From assembly GCA_016214035.1 (NCBI GenBank), contig JACRPF010000020.1, positions 372,340 through 436,339 on the forward strand: DNA of 64,000 nt, given 5' to 3'. Positions 1 through 8,094 of this stretch are shown here, one piece after another (positions within the stretch are counted from its first letter, which is position 1; the number at the start of each line of letters is the position of its first letter). The notes under the pieces are model-generated. The model saw nothing but the letters and a program-made list of their open reading frames with translations, had not been told where the DNA came from and searched no databases. A program made the position numbers and the translations under genes. Source of the DNA: Spirochaetota bacterium. GTDB taxonomy: Bacteria; Spirochaetota; Brachyspiria; Brachyspirales; JACRPF01.

Positions 1-309
1 TGTGTCGTCGGTTGCTATCGATCTGAAATGACGGTATACCGCAACGACTACGCTTAAGCCTATCGCCGCTTCAGCCGCCGCAATACCCATGATGAAAAGC
101 GTGAACACCTGACCGGCCACGGCGTCGGCCGCACCGAAACGGCTGAACGCCATGAAGTTGAGCGACGCGCCGGCGAGTATGAGTTCGCTCGCAATGAGCA
201 TGCCGATGTAATTGCGTCTGCGGAGCATGCCGATGAGCCCGATGACGAACAGCGCCGCGCCGATGATAAGGTAGACGCTCAGTTCGCTGGTAAGTGTCGT
301 GAACGTCAT
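1..309 (-). CDS. nuoK: NADH-quinone oxidoreductase subunit K (3' end cut by window)
   Basis: Small membrane subunit of complex I, part of the proton-pumping arm. From ATG at 309 the frame stays open to base 1 (103 codons, no stop reached). The family is about 100-105 residues, so only the last few residues are missing. Three hydrophobic segments are visible. The second contains the conserved glutamate in IASELILAGASLNF and the third the stretch FIMGIAAAEAAIGLSVVVAV, both typical of NuoK. The start overlaps the nuoJ stop as ATGA (306-309), indicating translational coupling. nuoL, nuoM and nuoN would be expected just outside the left edge. Confidence 0.93.
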   Translation of the reverse strand, partial: MTFTTLTSELSVYLIIGAALFVIGLIGMLRRRNYIGMLIASELILAGASLNFMAFSRFGAADAVAGQVFTLFIMGIAAAEAAIGLSVVVAVYRHFRSIATDDT

Positions 310-836
310 GATTTGTTCCGTCCTTCACGCGCCACGACAAGCGCGCCGAGAATGGCCGCGAGGAGCACGAGCGATATCATCTCGAAGGCGAGGCTGTACG
401 TAGACAGAAGCGCACGGCCTATCTGCTCGACGCTTCCCATATGCTCGGATGTCGTCGCGCGCGGCCAGGGTGCTTTGACGGCTATCATCGTGAACGCCCA
501 GAGTATCGCCGTGGCAGCGGGGATTGCGCCTATGGTGAGGAGCGTATTATGCCGGGTGGGTTTCGCGAGTGCGTCGCCCTCGGCGAGCATGATACCGAAC
601 ATTATCGTGATGCATACCGCGCCGATGTAGATAAGTATCGCCATGAGCGCGAGGAATGGACTGTCAAGAAAATAGAAAAGTCCGCCGAGTCCGGTGAAGC
701 AGAGCGCGAGCCCGGCCACCGCGCGTATCAGCCGCCGCGCAAGCACCGCGATGAGCGCACCGACGATAGTGATGAGCACGAATCCGAGGAACGCTATCGT
801 CCCCAATACCGGCAGCGAGAATGCGGTTATCGTCAT
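306..836 (-). CDS. nuoJ: NADH-quinone oxidoreductase subunit J
   Basis: Membrane subunit of complex I, 176 residues. Five hydrophobic helices are visible. The second and third contain the family core ALCFTGLGGLFYFLDSPFLALMAILIYIGAVCITIMFGIML, with the pi-bulge region of helix 3 around YIGAVCITIMFG. The start overlaps the nuoI stop by ATGA (833-836) and is preceded by AGGAGG, so this start is firm. The end overlaps nuoK in the same way. It lies in the nuoABCDHIJK operon. Confidence 0.93.
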   Translation of the reverse strand: MTITAFSLPVLGTIAFLGFVLITIVGALIAVLARRLIRAVAGLALCFTGLGGLFYFLDSPFLALMAILIYIGAVCITIMFGIMLAEGDALAKPTRHNTLLTIGAIPAATAILWAFTMIAVKAPWPRATTSEHMGSVEQIGRALLSTYSLAFEMISLVLLAAILGALVVAREGRNKS

Positions 837-1276
837 GAGCGGTTCCTCCTGACGCGTTCCAGGAGATCGTAGTGAAAATCCTCTTTGCGCGTACTGGCAC
901 TGTTGTATTCGTCGGAAAACCGTATCGCGTCGAACTTGCAGCTTTCAACGCAGAGCCCGCAAAGACTGCACTTCGTGAAATCAAGCTGATAGGTCGCAAG
1001 CGTGCGTCCCGGCCTGTTCTCGGCTTTCACGCCGGTCAGCGATATGCATTTCGACGGGCACGCTTTTTCGCAGAGCATGCACACCGTACACTTCGGTTCG
1101 TGTTTCGCATCGTCCCAGACGAGCGCGATGCGCCCGCGGAAGTTCTTCGACATCGGTATGGTCTTACGTGGATACTGCACGGTAATGGCGGGTTTGAGCA
1201 TCTGTTCGAACGTGATGCGAAGTCCCGTGAGAAGGCTCATGAAATCGCGTGTGAGTTGTATGATATGCCGTATCAT
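833..1276 (-). CDS. nuoI: NADH-quinone oxidoreductase subunit I (2x[4Fe-4S] ferredoxin subunit)
   Basis: Peripheral-arm electron carrier of complex I holding clusters N6a and N6b. The 147-residue product begins MIRHIIQLTRDF, an amphipathic membrane-anchoring segment. It contains the two ferredoxin motifs CTVCMLCEKACP and CSLCGLCVESCKFDAI, each CxxCxxCxxxC. I chose ATG at 1276 over an upstream start giving a 204-residue reading frame, because it forms an ATGA overlap with the nuoH stop, has AAGGTG upstream, and the extra residues have no family resemblance. It is coupled to nuoJ downstream. Confidence 0.93.
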   Translation of the reverse strand: MIRHIIQLTRDFMSLLTGLRITFEQMLKPAITVQYPRKTIPMSKNFRGRIALVWDDAKHEPKCTVCMLCEKACPSKCISLTGVKAENRPGRTLATYQLDFTKCSLCGLCVESCKFDAIRFSDEYNSASTRKEDFHYDLLERVRRNRS

Positions 1277-2277
1277 GAGCCGAACACCTTCACCCAGAAT
1301 CCGGTGATGAGGAGATTCGCAAGCGTCAACGGAATGAGTGTTTTCCATGAAAGATTGAGGAGCGAATAGAACTGCGTGCGCGGAAACGTCCACCGCACCC
1401 AGATGACGAAAAATACAAGCGCATACAATTTTGCGGCGAACCACCACACGCCGGGGAACAATCCCGTCGGATCATGCCAGCCGCCGAGAAAAAGTATGAC
1501 GGCGAGTGAACAGCCGATGACAATGTTCGCATACTCGGCGAGAAAAAAAAGTCCCGAACCCATACCCGAATATTCGGTGTACGCGCCCGCTATCAGTTCG
1601 CTTTCCGCCTCGGCGATATCAAACGGTGTGCGGTTCGTCTCCGCGAGCATGCAGATGATGTAGACGACGAAAAGCACCGGCAGAAGCGGTGACGCGTTGA
1701 AGCGGAAAACATTCCAATGCCAGAACGCGCCCGCCTGCTCGTTGACAATCGTCGTGAGGTTCATCGTCTTCGTGATGAGCACCACCGTCACCACACAGAT
1801 GAGCATGGGTATTTCATAGGCTACATTCTGGGACACCGCGCGTGCGGCGGAAATGATGGCATATTTATTCCGGCTTCCCCAGCCGCCCACGAGCAGCCCC
1901 AGTATCACCACGGTCGTGAACGCATAGACCATGAGAAGACCGATATTGATATCGCGCGCCTGAAGACCCGGTGCGAACGGAATGGCGATAAAGCTCATCA
2001 ACGCCGGAACGATTGCCAGCGCCGGTGCGGCTACGAATAACATCGTATCGCCGCCCTTCGGTGTACGGAACTGCTTCGCGAGCAGCTTAATAACGTCGGC
2101 CGGTATCTGCAGGAGCCCGAACGGCCCCGCTTCCTTCGGGCCTATGCGCCGCTGAATGCGTGCCATGATTTTCCGTTCCCCCCAGCCGAGGATGACGGCA
2201 TTGAATACGGCGAAAGCGAGGAATCCAACGATATACAGCAGGAAACGTATGAGTGAATCGATCGTGTATGTCTGCAT
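1273..2277 (-). CDS. nuoH: NADH-quinone oxidoreductase subunit H
   Basis: Membrane subunit at the junction of the peripheral and membrane arms of complex I, forming part of the quinone channel. The 334 residues match family length and contain about eight hydrophobic helices. Family hallmarks include GERKIMARIQRRIGPKEAGPFG near the N-terminus, the acidic loop ETNRTPFDIAEAESELIAG and the downstream EYSGMGSGLFFLAEYANI. The start lies two bases after the nuoD stop and the end overlaps nuoI by ATGA. A near-complete complex I order A-B-C-D-H-I-J-K is therefore preserved. Confidence 0.95.
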   Translation of the reverse strand: MQTYTIDSLIRFLLYIVGFLAFAVFNAVILGWGERKIMARIQRRIGPKEAGPFGLLQIPADVIKLLAKQFRTPKGGDTMLFVAAPALAIVPALMSFIAIPFAPGLQARDINIGLLMVYAFTTVVILGLLVGGWGSRNKYAIISAARAVSQNVAYEIPMLICVVTVVLITKTMNLTTIVNEQAGAFWHWNVFRFNASPLLPVLFVVYIICMLAETNRTPFDIAEAESELIAGAYTEYSGMGSGLFFLAEYANIVIGCSLAVILFLGGWHDPTGLFPGVWWFAAKLYALVFFVIWVRWTFPRTQFYSLLNLSWKTLIPLTLANLLITGFWVKVFGS

Positions 2278-2279
2278 AA

Positions 2280-3401
2280 CTACCTGTCTATCTCCGGTAT
2301 CACCAGATCGAGACTTCCCATGAACGCAAGCATATCGGCAAGGAGCATGCCTTCAGACACTTCCGGCAGGAGGCTCAGATTTGAGAAGCACGGCGAGCGG
2401 AGCTTCATGCGGTACGGCGTGTTGCTGCCGTCGCTCACCATGCGTATGCCGAACGCGCCGCGCGGCGTTTCAACCGCCTGATAAAAATCACCTACGGCGG
2501 GTTTCAGAATACGCGGCACTGAATCATTTTTGTAAGCACCGGCGGGAACATGCGCCGCAGCCTGTTCGATGATGCGAAGCGACTGCTCCATCTCTTTCAT
2601 GCGGACGATGAAACGCGCCATTGAGTCGCCGTCGCTTAGGAGCGGCACCTCGAAATCATATTTATCATAACCGCTGTAGGGCTCTGTCTTCCGTACATCA
2701 TAATTCACACCGCTGCCGCGCGCCACCGCGCCTGATGCGCCGTATGACCGGCACATATCGGGTGTTATATCACCGATACCCTGAAGACGCTCCCGCAGTA
2801 TCGGATTGCCGGTGACGAGTGAATCGTACATCTTGAGTCGTTTTCTCATATGCGGCACGACCTTTTGCACGCCGCTGATGAACGCATCGTCGACGTCGGC
2901 CGATACGCCGCCGAACCTGAGATAGCAGAATGTAAGCCGTGACCCGGTTATCGCGTCCATGAGATCGAGTATCATTTCACGGTCGTCGAAGGTGTAGAGG
3001 AGCGGCGTGAATCCGCCGAGGTCTACGATGAGCGCGCCGAACCAGAGGAGATGACTCGTGATGCGGTTGAGCTCCGCCATGATGACGCGTATCACCTGCG
3101 CACGTTCGGGGACTTCGATGCCGCATGCCTTCTCGACGATGAGACAGTGCGCGAGACTGAACGATATCGCGCCGAGATAATCGAGCCGCGCGAGATTGGG
3201 CAGATACTGCGCATACGTCCGGTTCTCCGCCATTTTTTCATGCATGCGGTGTATATACCCGAGCACGGGTTCCGCATGGACTATATATTCGCCGTCCATC
3301 GTGAGCTTGATGCGGAGCACGCCGTGCGTCGCCGGATGCTGCGGCCCGAGATTGAGAACGAATGTCTCCGCCTTGTGTTTTGCATAACGCATCGGACTCA
3401 T
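2280..3401 (-). CDS. nuoD: NADH-quinone oxidoreductase subunit D (49 kDa)
   Basis: Peripheral subunit of complex I that lines the quinone-reduction site with NuoB. It has 373 residues, is not fused to NuoC, and carries the signature LNLGPQHPATHGVLRIKL close to the N-terminus, where the HPxxHG motif reaches the quinone. Further conserved blocks are YIHRMHEKMAENRTYAQYLP and ELNRITSHLLWFGA. The C-terminus ends DLVIPEIDR, the expected VxxxDR ending. The start overlaps the nuoC stop by ATGA (3398-3401). Confidence 0.95.
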   Translation of the reverse strand: MSPMRYAKHKAETFVLNLGPQHPATHGVLRIKLTMDGEYIVHAEPVLGYIHRMHEKMAENRTYAQYLPNLARLDYLGAISFSLAHCLIVEKACGIEVPERAQVIRVIMAELNRITSHLLWFGALIVDLGGFTPLLYTFDDREMILDLMDAITGSRLTFCYLRFGGVSADVDDAFISGVQKVVPHMRKRLKMYDSLVTGNPILRERLQGIGDITPDMCRSYGASGAVARGSGVNYDVRKTEPYSGYDKYDFEVPLLSDGDSMARFIVRMKEMEQSLRIIEQAAAHVPAGAYKNDSVPRILKPAVGDFYQAVETPRGAFGIRMVSDGSNTPYRMKLRSPCFSNLSLLPEVSEGMLLADMLAFMGSLDLVIPEIDR

Positions 3402-3832
3402 TTGCCGTAGTCCTTGCGCAATGGATGATAATCGGCGTCCTCGGCGAGTAGGAGCGGTGTATGATCATCAAGTCCGGAAAATCGTATGCCGAAAAAATCA
3501 TGCGCTTCACGCTCGTGCCACGCCGCGCCCTTATATATGGAAGAAATACTCTGAACCTCGCCATTGTCGCGTGTGACGCGGATGCGAAGCGCAGCACGTA
3601 TCTTCATTCCCCAGTGATAAAAATCATAGACCAGTTCGCATTGCCCCGCTTCCGGCCAGTCAACGCCGGTTATCGACTCAAGCGCGAACGATGCTTCACG
3701 GAGTTTCGCCGCAGCATCTGTCATACGTTCAGGTATTATCGCCGCATCAATATGATATCCTTTCTCCGGATACGATGTTGCCGCCGGTGTCTGCACGGCG
3801 AATGGCGACAGTATCTGAATCAATTCATTCAC
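3398..3832 (-). CDS. nuoC: NADH-quinone oxidoreductase subunit C (30 kDa)
   Basis: Peripheral-arm subunit of complex I, 144 residues. The diagnostic C-terminal motif is present as [24 protein letters not shown] followed by PLRKDYGK. The N-terminal half contains the usual alpha/beta portion with [19 protein letters not shown]. It is slightly shorter than many free-standing NuoC proteins but complete. The start overlaps the end of nuoB by four bases and the stop overlaps nuoD by four bases. Confidence 0.93.
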   Translation of the reverse strand: MNELIQILSPFAVQTPAATSYPEKGYHIDAAIIPERMTDAAAKLREASFALESITGVDWPEAGQCELVYDFYHWGMKIRAALRIRVTRDNGEVQSISSIYKGAAWHEREAHDFFGIRFSGLDDHTPLLLAEDADYHPLRKDYGK

Positions 3833-4335
3833 TGCTGTACTCCGGATTCAACACGCGGGAACCGCCGCTTGCCGGTAATCTTTTCTTCAAGCGTAAGTAT
3901 TCCCTCAATGAGTGCCTCGGGGCGCGGCGGACAGCCGGGGATATAGACGTCCACCGGTATGAGTTTATCTATCCCTTCGATGATGCCGTACTGCCCTTCG
4001 AACACGAACGGCCCGCCGGATATCGCGCAATTTCCCATGGCGATGACCCATTTCGGTTCGGGAATCTGATCGTAAAGCGTCACTACCGACGGCGCCATTT
4101 TTTTACTGATAGTCCCGTTGACGATGAGCACATCCGCCTGACGCGGCGACGGGCGGAACACCTCGGCACCAAACCGCGCCACGTCGAACCGCGACGCGCC
4201 GGTTGCCATCATCTCGATGGCGCAGCACGCAAGTCCGAAGGTGAGCGGCCACAGCGAGTTCGCCCTGCACAGATCAAGGAGATCGTCCAGGACCGCAAGC
4301 TGTATCAGGCCTTCCGGGATTTCCTGCGGTTCCAT
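3829..4335 (-). CDS. nuoB: NADH-quinone oxidoreductase subunit B (N2 cluster subunit)
   Basis: Peripheral-arm subunit binding the terminal [4Fe-4S] cluster N2. Its four Cys ligands are visible: the tandem pair in [22 protein letters not shown] and [12 protein letters not shown] prefer ATG at 4335 (168 residues) because AAGGA lies nine bases upstream. An ATG at 4356 adds seven residues but has no ribosome-binding site. Either start overlaps the 3' end of nuoA (31 or 52 bases), an unusually long overlap for this operon. The stop overlaps nuoC. Confidence 0.93.
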   Translation of the reverse strand: MEPQEIPEGLIQLAVLDDLLDLCRANSLWPLTFGLACCAIEMMATGASRFDVARFGAEVFRPSPRQADVLIVNGTISKKMAPSVVTLYDQIPEPKWVIAMGNCAISGGPFVFEGQYGIIEGIDKLIPVDVYIPGCPPRPEALIEGILTLEEKITGKRRFPRVESGVQQ

Positions 4336-4712
4336 GTGAACACATCCTTTTTCCATGCGTAGATGAGGACAAGCGATAAAATTCCTACAAAGACGGCAAG
4401 TTCTATGAAATCCTGCCAGCGGTACTGCGTGTTATACACAACGGCAACGGGGAAAAGAAACAGCACGTCCACCGCGAACGCGATGAACATAAGCGCGTAA
4501 AGATAGTACACCGCGCCGTAGCGCATCCATGCGTCACCGATAGGCTCGACGCCGCATTCAATTATTTGATCGGTGCGGTTCGCGTACTGCCGCGTCTTCC
4601 GCGGCGCGATGAGCCACGAGATGACGATCGGCGCGGCCACGAGCGCAAGCCCTCCCAGAAACAGGGCGATGATATACATAAGGTCAATAAGTGCTTTATC
4701 GGATATCGACAT
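4305..4712 (-). CDS. nuoA: NADH-quinone oxidoreductase subunit A
   Basis: First gene of the nuo operon. The 135-residue product is a three-helix membrane subunit of complex I. The conserved loop after helix 1 is present as YECG-like [17 protein letters not shown], containing the Cys of the loop that contacts the quinone cavity. It is followed by the helix 2 motif [23 protein letters not shown]. The C-terminus is basic. A promoter lies directly upstream (4733-4760). The gene overlaps nuoB at its 3' end. Confidence 0.94.
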   Translation of the reverse strand: MSISDKALIDLMYIIALFLGGLALVAAPIVISWLIAPRKTRQYANRTDQIIECGVEPIGDAWMRYGAVYYLYALMFIAFAVDVLFLFPVAVVYNTQYRWQDFIELAVFVGILSLVLIYAWKKDVFTWNRRKSRKA

Positions 4713-4732
4713 GGTTATACTCTAGTGTTATA

Positions 4733-4760
4733 ATAGTATAATAATATGCAAATAAGGCAA
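4733..4760 (-). promoter_or_regulatory. Predicted sigma70 promoter of the nuo operon
   Basis: Read on the minus strand, a -35 TTGCCT (4755-4760) and a -10 TACTAT (4733-4738) are separated by 16 bases and lie about 20 bases upstream of the nuoA ATG. The flanking sequence is very AT-rich. I looked for a Rex-type palindrome here and did not find a convincing one. Confidence 0.55.
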
Positions 4761-4861
4761 GTATTAATTGCGACTAATAGCGCAGTGTATGTAGTGTATA
4801 AACCGGAGACTTCGTATCTTCAGCCCGTAGTCTGTTCATCGCCGTCAGCGTTTCGCGACCG

Positions 4862-5524
4862 TTACTGCATTGCGATGGATATGTTCGTCAGGGATTCGGC
4901 GGATACGGTCAAATCCCACTTCACGTCTATTTTATCATCGCACACAATCGTACCGAACATCATATTCGGCGGTTTGATGCCGAAATCGGTCATGCGCACG
5001 GTCGTTTGCCCGACTACCTTTATCGTCTTGTCGTTCACATCGGCAATCGCATCGAGTGTCTCAGGCTTTTCCTTTCCCGCAATCTTAAGCGATCCGAACG
5101 CCCGTATCACATATCGTCCTGCCGTTTTTGCATCAGCGGCGACCGTGTAATTCGAGATGCTGAACACGATATCGGGGTATTCCTTATACTTCATCGTGTC
5201 GTACAGATACGGATCAAGCCCCCACGTCGGCGAATGCAGGTTCGTGACCGGGATGACAAGCAGACATTTCGATATCTGCGACGTGAGCACAACGAGCGTC
5301 TGCAGTTTTTTCAACCCGCTTCCGTCAGGATTGTAGGACATCTTGGTATCGAGTAATACATTGGTCGCAATGCTCTCATAGGGGTGCAGCGTTGAATTGC
5401 CCTCGAGCCACACCTTGCTTCCGCTCTTCATATTGATTTTATACCCGACCGACGGGGCGGCCGTTACGACGGCAGCAAAGAGCATTGCGCACGCAATCGC
5501 CGGCAGAATCTTAGTTGTTTTCAT
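4862..5524 (-). CDS. Secreted YceI-family (lipid/polyisoprenoid-binding fold) protein
   Basis: The 220-residue product begins with a signal peptide (MKTTKILPAIACAMLFAAVVTAAPS), so it is exported. The mature part has YceI hallmarks: a small lipocalin-like barrel starting SKVWLEGNSTLHPYES, a central DTMKYKEYPDIVFSISNY and RAFGSLKIAGKEKPE, and a C-terminal VRMTDFGIKPPNMMFGTIVCDDKIDVKWDLT. Family members bind polyisoprenoid or quinone-like lipids, so a location beside respiratory genes is suggestive, but the ligand is unknown. AAGGAG precedes the ATG. It follows the porin gene by 108 bases containing a strong hairpin. Confidence 0.85.
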   Translation of the reverse strand: MKTTKILPAIACAMLFAAVVTAAPSVGYKINMKSGSKVWLEGNSTLHPYESIATNVLLDTKMSYNPDGSGLKKLQTLVVLTSQISKCLLVIPVTNLHSPTWGLDPYLYDTMKYKEYPDIVFSISNYTVAADAKTAGRYVIRAFGSLKIAGKEKPETLDAIADVNDKTIKVVGQTTVRMTDFGIKPPNMMFGTIVCDDKIDVKWDLTVSAESLTNISIAMQ

Positions 5525-5560
5525 AACATGCTCCTTAATCGGTCCGGATAACCGGGGCTA

Positions 5561-5585
5561 CCCGGCGGACTCTGCGTCCGCCGGG
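5561..5585 (-). terminator. Perfect 10-bp GC hairpin between porin and YceI genes
   Basis: CCCGGCGGAC (5561-5570) pairs perfectly with GTCCGCCGGG (5576-5585) across a five-base loop. It lies between the porin stop and the YceI start on the same strand. No U-run follows, so it is not a classical intrinsic terminator. A partial terminator, an mRNA-stabilising 3' end for the porin message, or a REP-like element are all possible. Confidence 0.45.
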
Positions 5586-5632
5586 CATCCCGGATTGTCG
5601 TACGTGTTTCAAATACTCAAACAAAGATCACT

Positions 5633-7096
5633 TTAGAACGTGAACTGCATGAGTCCGCGGAACACCATCGGATTTTCAATCATGAAATTCCGTGTGGTGG
5701 TCTGATTGGGCATCAGGATCAAGTTATACGAGCCGTTTCCTTTTTCCCAGACCACCAGCGCATTTCTCTGTATGTCAAGTTCAAAGATGAACTTCACGTC
5801 AAATATCTGCGCGGTCACCATCGGAGCGAATTCCATCATCAGTGTCTGCGGAATCGGGGTATACGATGTCGTTGTGGCGCCGGTCACCACGGTCCATGTA
5901 TTGGTATTTACCGTGCTTGCCGCGGTGGTAGATGTTCCTACTTTTGCGTTATTCGGAGTATTCAGGAGAGAATAGCGCATACCAACACCTACATTTTTCA
6001 CAAGAGGTATCGGCAGCGTTTTCATCGTCACTATCGCGTCGGCAACACCGCCCCAGAGCTGCATTTTAACATCGCTGTTTCGCAGTTCGCCGAAATTTGC
6101 TTCAACACTTGCGCGCGCTTCGATGTCTTTGGTAATCGGAACGGTAACGGCGGCATCCGCACCAACCTGATAGAAAATGGTGGATGTGGCCGATGTCACC
6201 GTCGTACCGAGCGGGTTCCAGTTTGCGTTGAGCAGCAATCCGGTTCCCGACGCTTTGGTAACATACCGGGTAGCGAGTGCAGACCCGTGCCCGATGCGTG
6301 AATTGCCGATGCATCCGGTCGCATTCAGATATGCGGCATATTTTATTTCCGTGCCGTTCGTATCGCCTCTTCCGGGAGTAAATGCGTCTTTATCGAGGCC
6401 ATTGTTGACGCCCAGACGCACCGCCATCATCGGTATGCCGAGTATTTCCGGAAGATACCGCTGCGGCACATCACCGCCGCCGCCGGTAAACACACCCGCC
6501 GCGCCGCTGAAAAGACCTATTTTGCCGTGAAACGCAAGACCGATGTCGCGCCCCATATCAAATCCCATCGTATTGAGCGAGCGGTCCGCGTTTATGGTGT
6601 CTTCGTCGAACACCAGACGTTCGCGGCCATAGGGAACGAGCATCTGACCGTAACGGAATTGCAAAACGTCATCGATGATGTGCGTATTGCCGTATGCATC
6701 AAGAAGCGATAATATCGAGTTGACGCTTGTGGACGAAGACGGGATCTCCTCGCCGCCGAACGCAAGTTTCAGACGGAAATCGGTAGACCGTACATTCCCG
6801 TTGAAGTCCAGTCTCGCCTGCTTCATGAACATGGTAATCCGGTTGAGGTCTTTGCCGAATGCGTTGATAGCATTTGAGGTATTGTCATATACCGTGACAT
6901 TCGTACCCGGCACCAGAACGCCGTTCGTATAGAATTTTGTGTCGGCGTTCAGGTCGGCGGTCTTTTCGATATTGATGAGTCCCTGCATGGTCCCGTCAAT
7001 ATTGAGTGTCACGTCGCTGTTCTTGATGACCGTGACTGCGGAAAGCGATGCTGCGGTTGCGGCGATTGCCGCTCCAACGAGAAACTGTTTCAGCAT
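5633..7096 (-). CDS. Outer-membrane porin, phosphate-selective porin O/P-like
   Basis: The 487-residue product starts at ATG 7096 (AGGAG upstream) with signal peptide MLKQFLVGAAIAATAASLSA. The open frame runs further upstream, but those 49 residues lack any export signal. The mature region alternates polar and aromatic strands. It contains DFRLKLAFGGEE, DVLQFRYGQMLVPYGRERL and INADRSLNTMGFDMGRDIGLAFHG, a layout typical of the OprP/OprO-type barrel family. It ends MVFRGLMQFTF, a C-terminal aromatic beta-signal for BAM insertion. Substrate specificity cannot be read from the sequence. It lies between rex and the YceI gene on one strand. Confidence 0.75.
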   Translation of the reverse strand: MLKQFLVGAAIAATAASLSAVTVIKNSDVTLNIDGTMQGLINIEKTADLNADTKFYTNGVLVPGTNVTVYDNTSNAINAFGKDLNRITMFMKQARLDFNGNVRSTDFRLKLAFGGEEIPSSSTSVNSILSLLDAYGNTHIIDDVLQFRYGQMLVPYGRERLVFDEDTINADRSLNTMGFDMGRDIGLAFHGKIGLFSGAAGVFTGGGGDVPQRYLPEILGIPMMAVRLGVNNGLDKDAFTPGRGDTNGTEIKYAAYLNATGCIGNSRIGHGSALATRYVTKASGTGLLLNANWNPLGTTVTSATSTIFYQVGADAAVTVPITKDIEARASVEANFGELRNSDVKMQLWGGVADAIVTMKTLPIPLVKNVGVGMRYSLLNTPNNAKVGTSTTAASTVNTNTWTVVTGATTTSYTPIPQTLMMEFAPMVTAQIFDVKFIFELDIQRNALVVWEKGNGSYNLILMPNQTTTRNFMIENPMVFRGLMQFTF

Positions 7097-7249
7097 TGGT
7101 ATGCTCCTTTGTTTTTTTGCGCCCATCCGATGCGGATGTTCGTCCGTGATTAAATCGATGCCGACATATTCAGATACTCCGACTGATGTACGATGCTTCC
7201 TTTGTACCTCCGTGCCTATGGATTGAAATATCAGATGTGTCATAGCTTC

Positions 7250-7882
7250 CTACCGTGAAAAAAATGCGATCTTTTCGAGCATGAGCGTAATATCAATCCC
7301 GTCAACGAATACGCCTTCCGGCACTTTAATCGGCACCGGTGCGAAATTCAGTATTCCCGTAATTCCCGCCGCTATCATCCTGTCGGCTGTTTCCTGAGCG
7401 GCACCGGCCGGCACCGTCAGTATCCCTATCCTGACGTTCTTTTCACGCACCACTTCCGTCATGCGATCCACATGAAAACTGCTGATGCCCATGACCGGGC
7501 TCGCAATCTTCGACGCATCGATATCGAATACGGCTTCAACAACAAGTTCCGGATGATAACTTTTAAAATTTGAGAGAATTGCCTTTCCTAAATTGCCCAA
7601 TCCGGCAAGCGCAACACGTATCTGCCTGCCCGATTGTATCGTCTTTTCAATGCTTTTCGTCAGATTTTTGACGTCATAACCCTTTTGGGGCGAACCGAAA
7701 TAGCCCGTCAGCATCAGATCTCTGCGTGTCTGCTCCGGGGTATTGTTGGCCAAATCCGCAAGATCGCGGGAAAATATATACCCGCCGTTTTCCCCGTTGA
7801 TATTCAGCAGAAGCCGGCGATACATGATAAGCCGCTCAATGACTTTCGGCGATATCTTAGTGTCGGGCTTTTCATGTTTCAT
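7250..7882 (-). CDS. rex: Redox-sensing transcriptional repressor Rex
   Basis: The 210-residue product has the two-domain Rex layout. An N-terminal winged helix (about 10-80) includes DLADLANNTPEQTRRDLMLTGYFGSPQKGYDV. A C-terminal Rossmann domain includes GLGNLGKAILSNF. Rex binds DNA when NAD+ is high and is released by NADH, controlling respiratory and fermentative genes. The promoter upstream contains two Rex-like operators (7884-7918), so autoregulation is likely. The porin, YceI and nuo genes lie downstream on the same strand. No strong Shine-Dalgarno is seen before the ATG. Confidence 0.9.
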   Translation of the reverse strand: MKHEKPDTKISPKVIERLIMYRRLLLNINGENGGYIFSRDLADLANNTPEQTRRDLMLTGYFGSPQKGYDVKNLTKSIEKTIQSGRQIRVALAGLGNLGKAILSNFKSYHPELVVEAVFDIDASKIASPVMGISSFHVDRMTEVVREKNVRIGILTVPAGAAQETADRMIAAGITGILNFAPVPIKVPEGVFVDGIDITLMLEKIAFFSR

Positions 7883-7883
7883 A

Positions 7884-7901
7884 TTGTTACTTAATTAACA
7901 C
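7884..7901. promoter_or_regulatory. Rex-like operator 1
   Basis: TTGTTACTTAATTAACAC is an 18-bp site with the inverted core TGTTA-N6-TAACA. It matches the Rex operator layout TTGTNAN8TNACAA. It sits immediately upstream of the rex ATG, in the transcribed leader. Confidence 0.6.
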
Positions 7902-7918
7902 TGTTACTTGTTTCACAG
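7901..7918. promoter_or_regulatory. Rex-like operator 2
   Basis: CTGTTACTTGTTTCACAG is an 18-bp imperfect palindrome of the same Rex layout, with five of seven arm positions symmetrical. It shares one base with operator 1, giving a 17-bp centre-to-centre spacing. It overlaps the predicted rex transcription start. Confidence 0.55.
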
Positions 7919-7922
7919 CCAT

Positions 7923-7951
7923 AGTATACTAAATAACTAGGCATTAGTCAA
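7923..7951 (-). promoter_or_regulatory. Sigma70 promoter of rex
   Basis: On the minus strand -35 TTGACT (7946-7951), a 17-base spacer and -10 TATACT (7923-7928) form a near-consensus promoter. The expected start near 7916 falls inside Rex-like operator 2. Bound Rex would therefore block initiation. Confidence 0.65.
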
Positions 7952-8094
7952 GTATTACTATAGATATAGTGGCATTAAAAGACACGGCGGCACGGGTAAC
8001 AGTGCGGTGAAATAACCGGTACACTAAGGCTTTTACTGTTGTTTGTTTATGCCGCGGGAGGACCGTTACCGTACATTCCCCGGGCGGAGACGAA

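Noticed and set aside
4713..4861. Rex operator upstream of nuoA
   Set aside because: The AT-rich sequence has no convincing TTGTNA/TNACAA palindrome.
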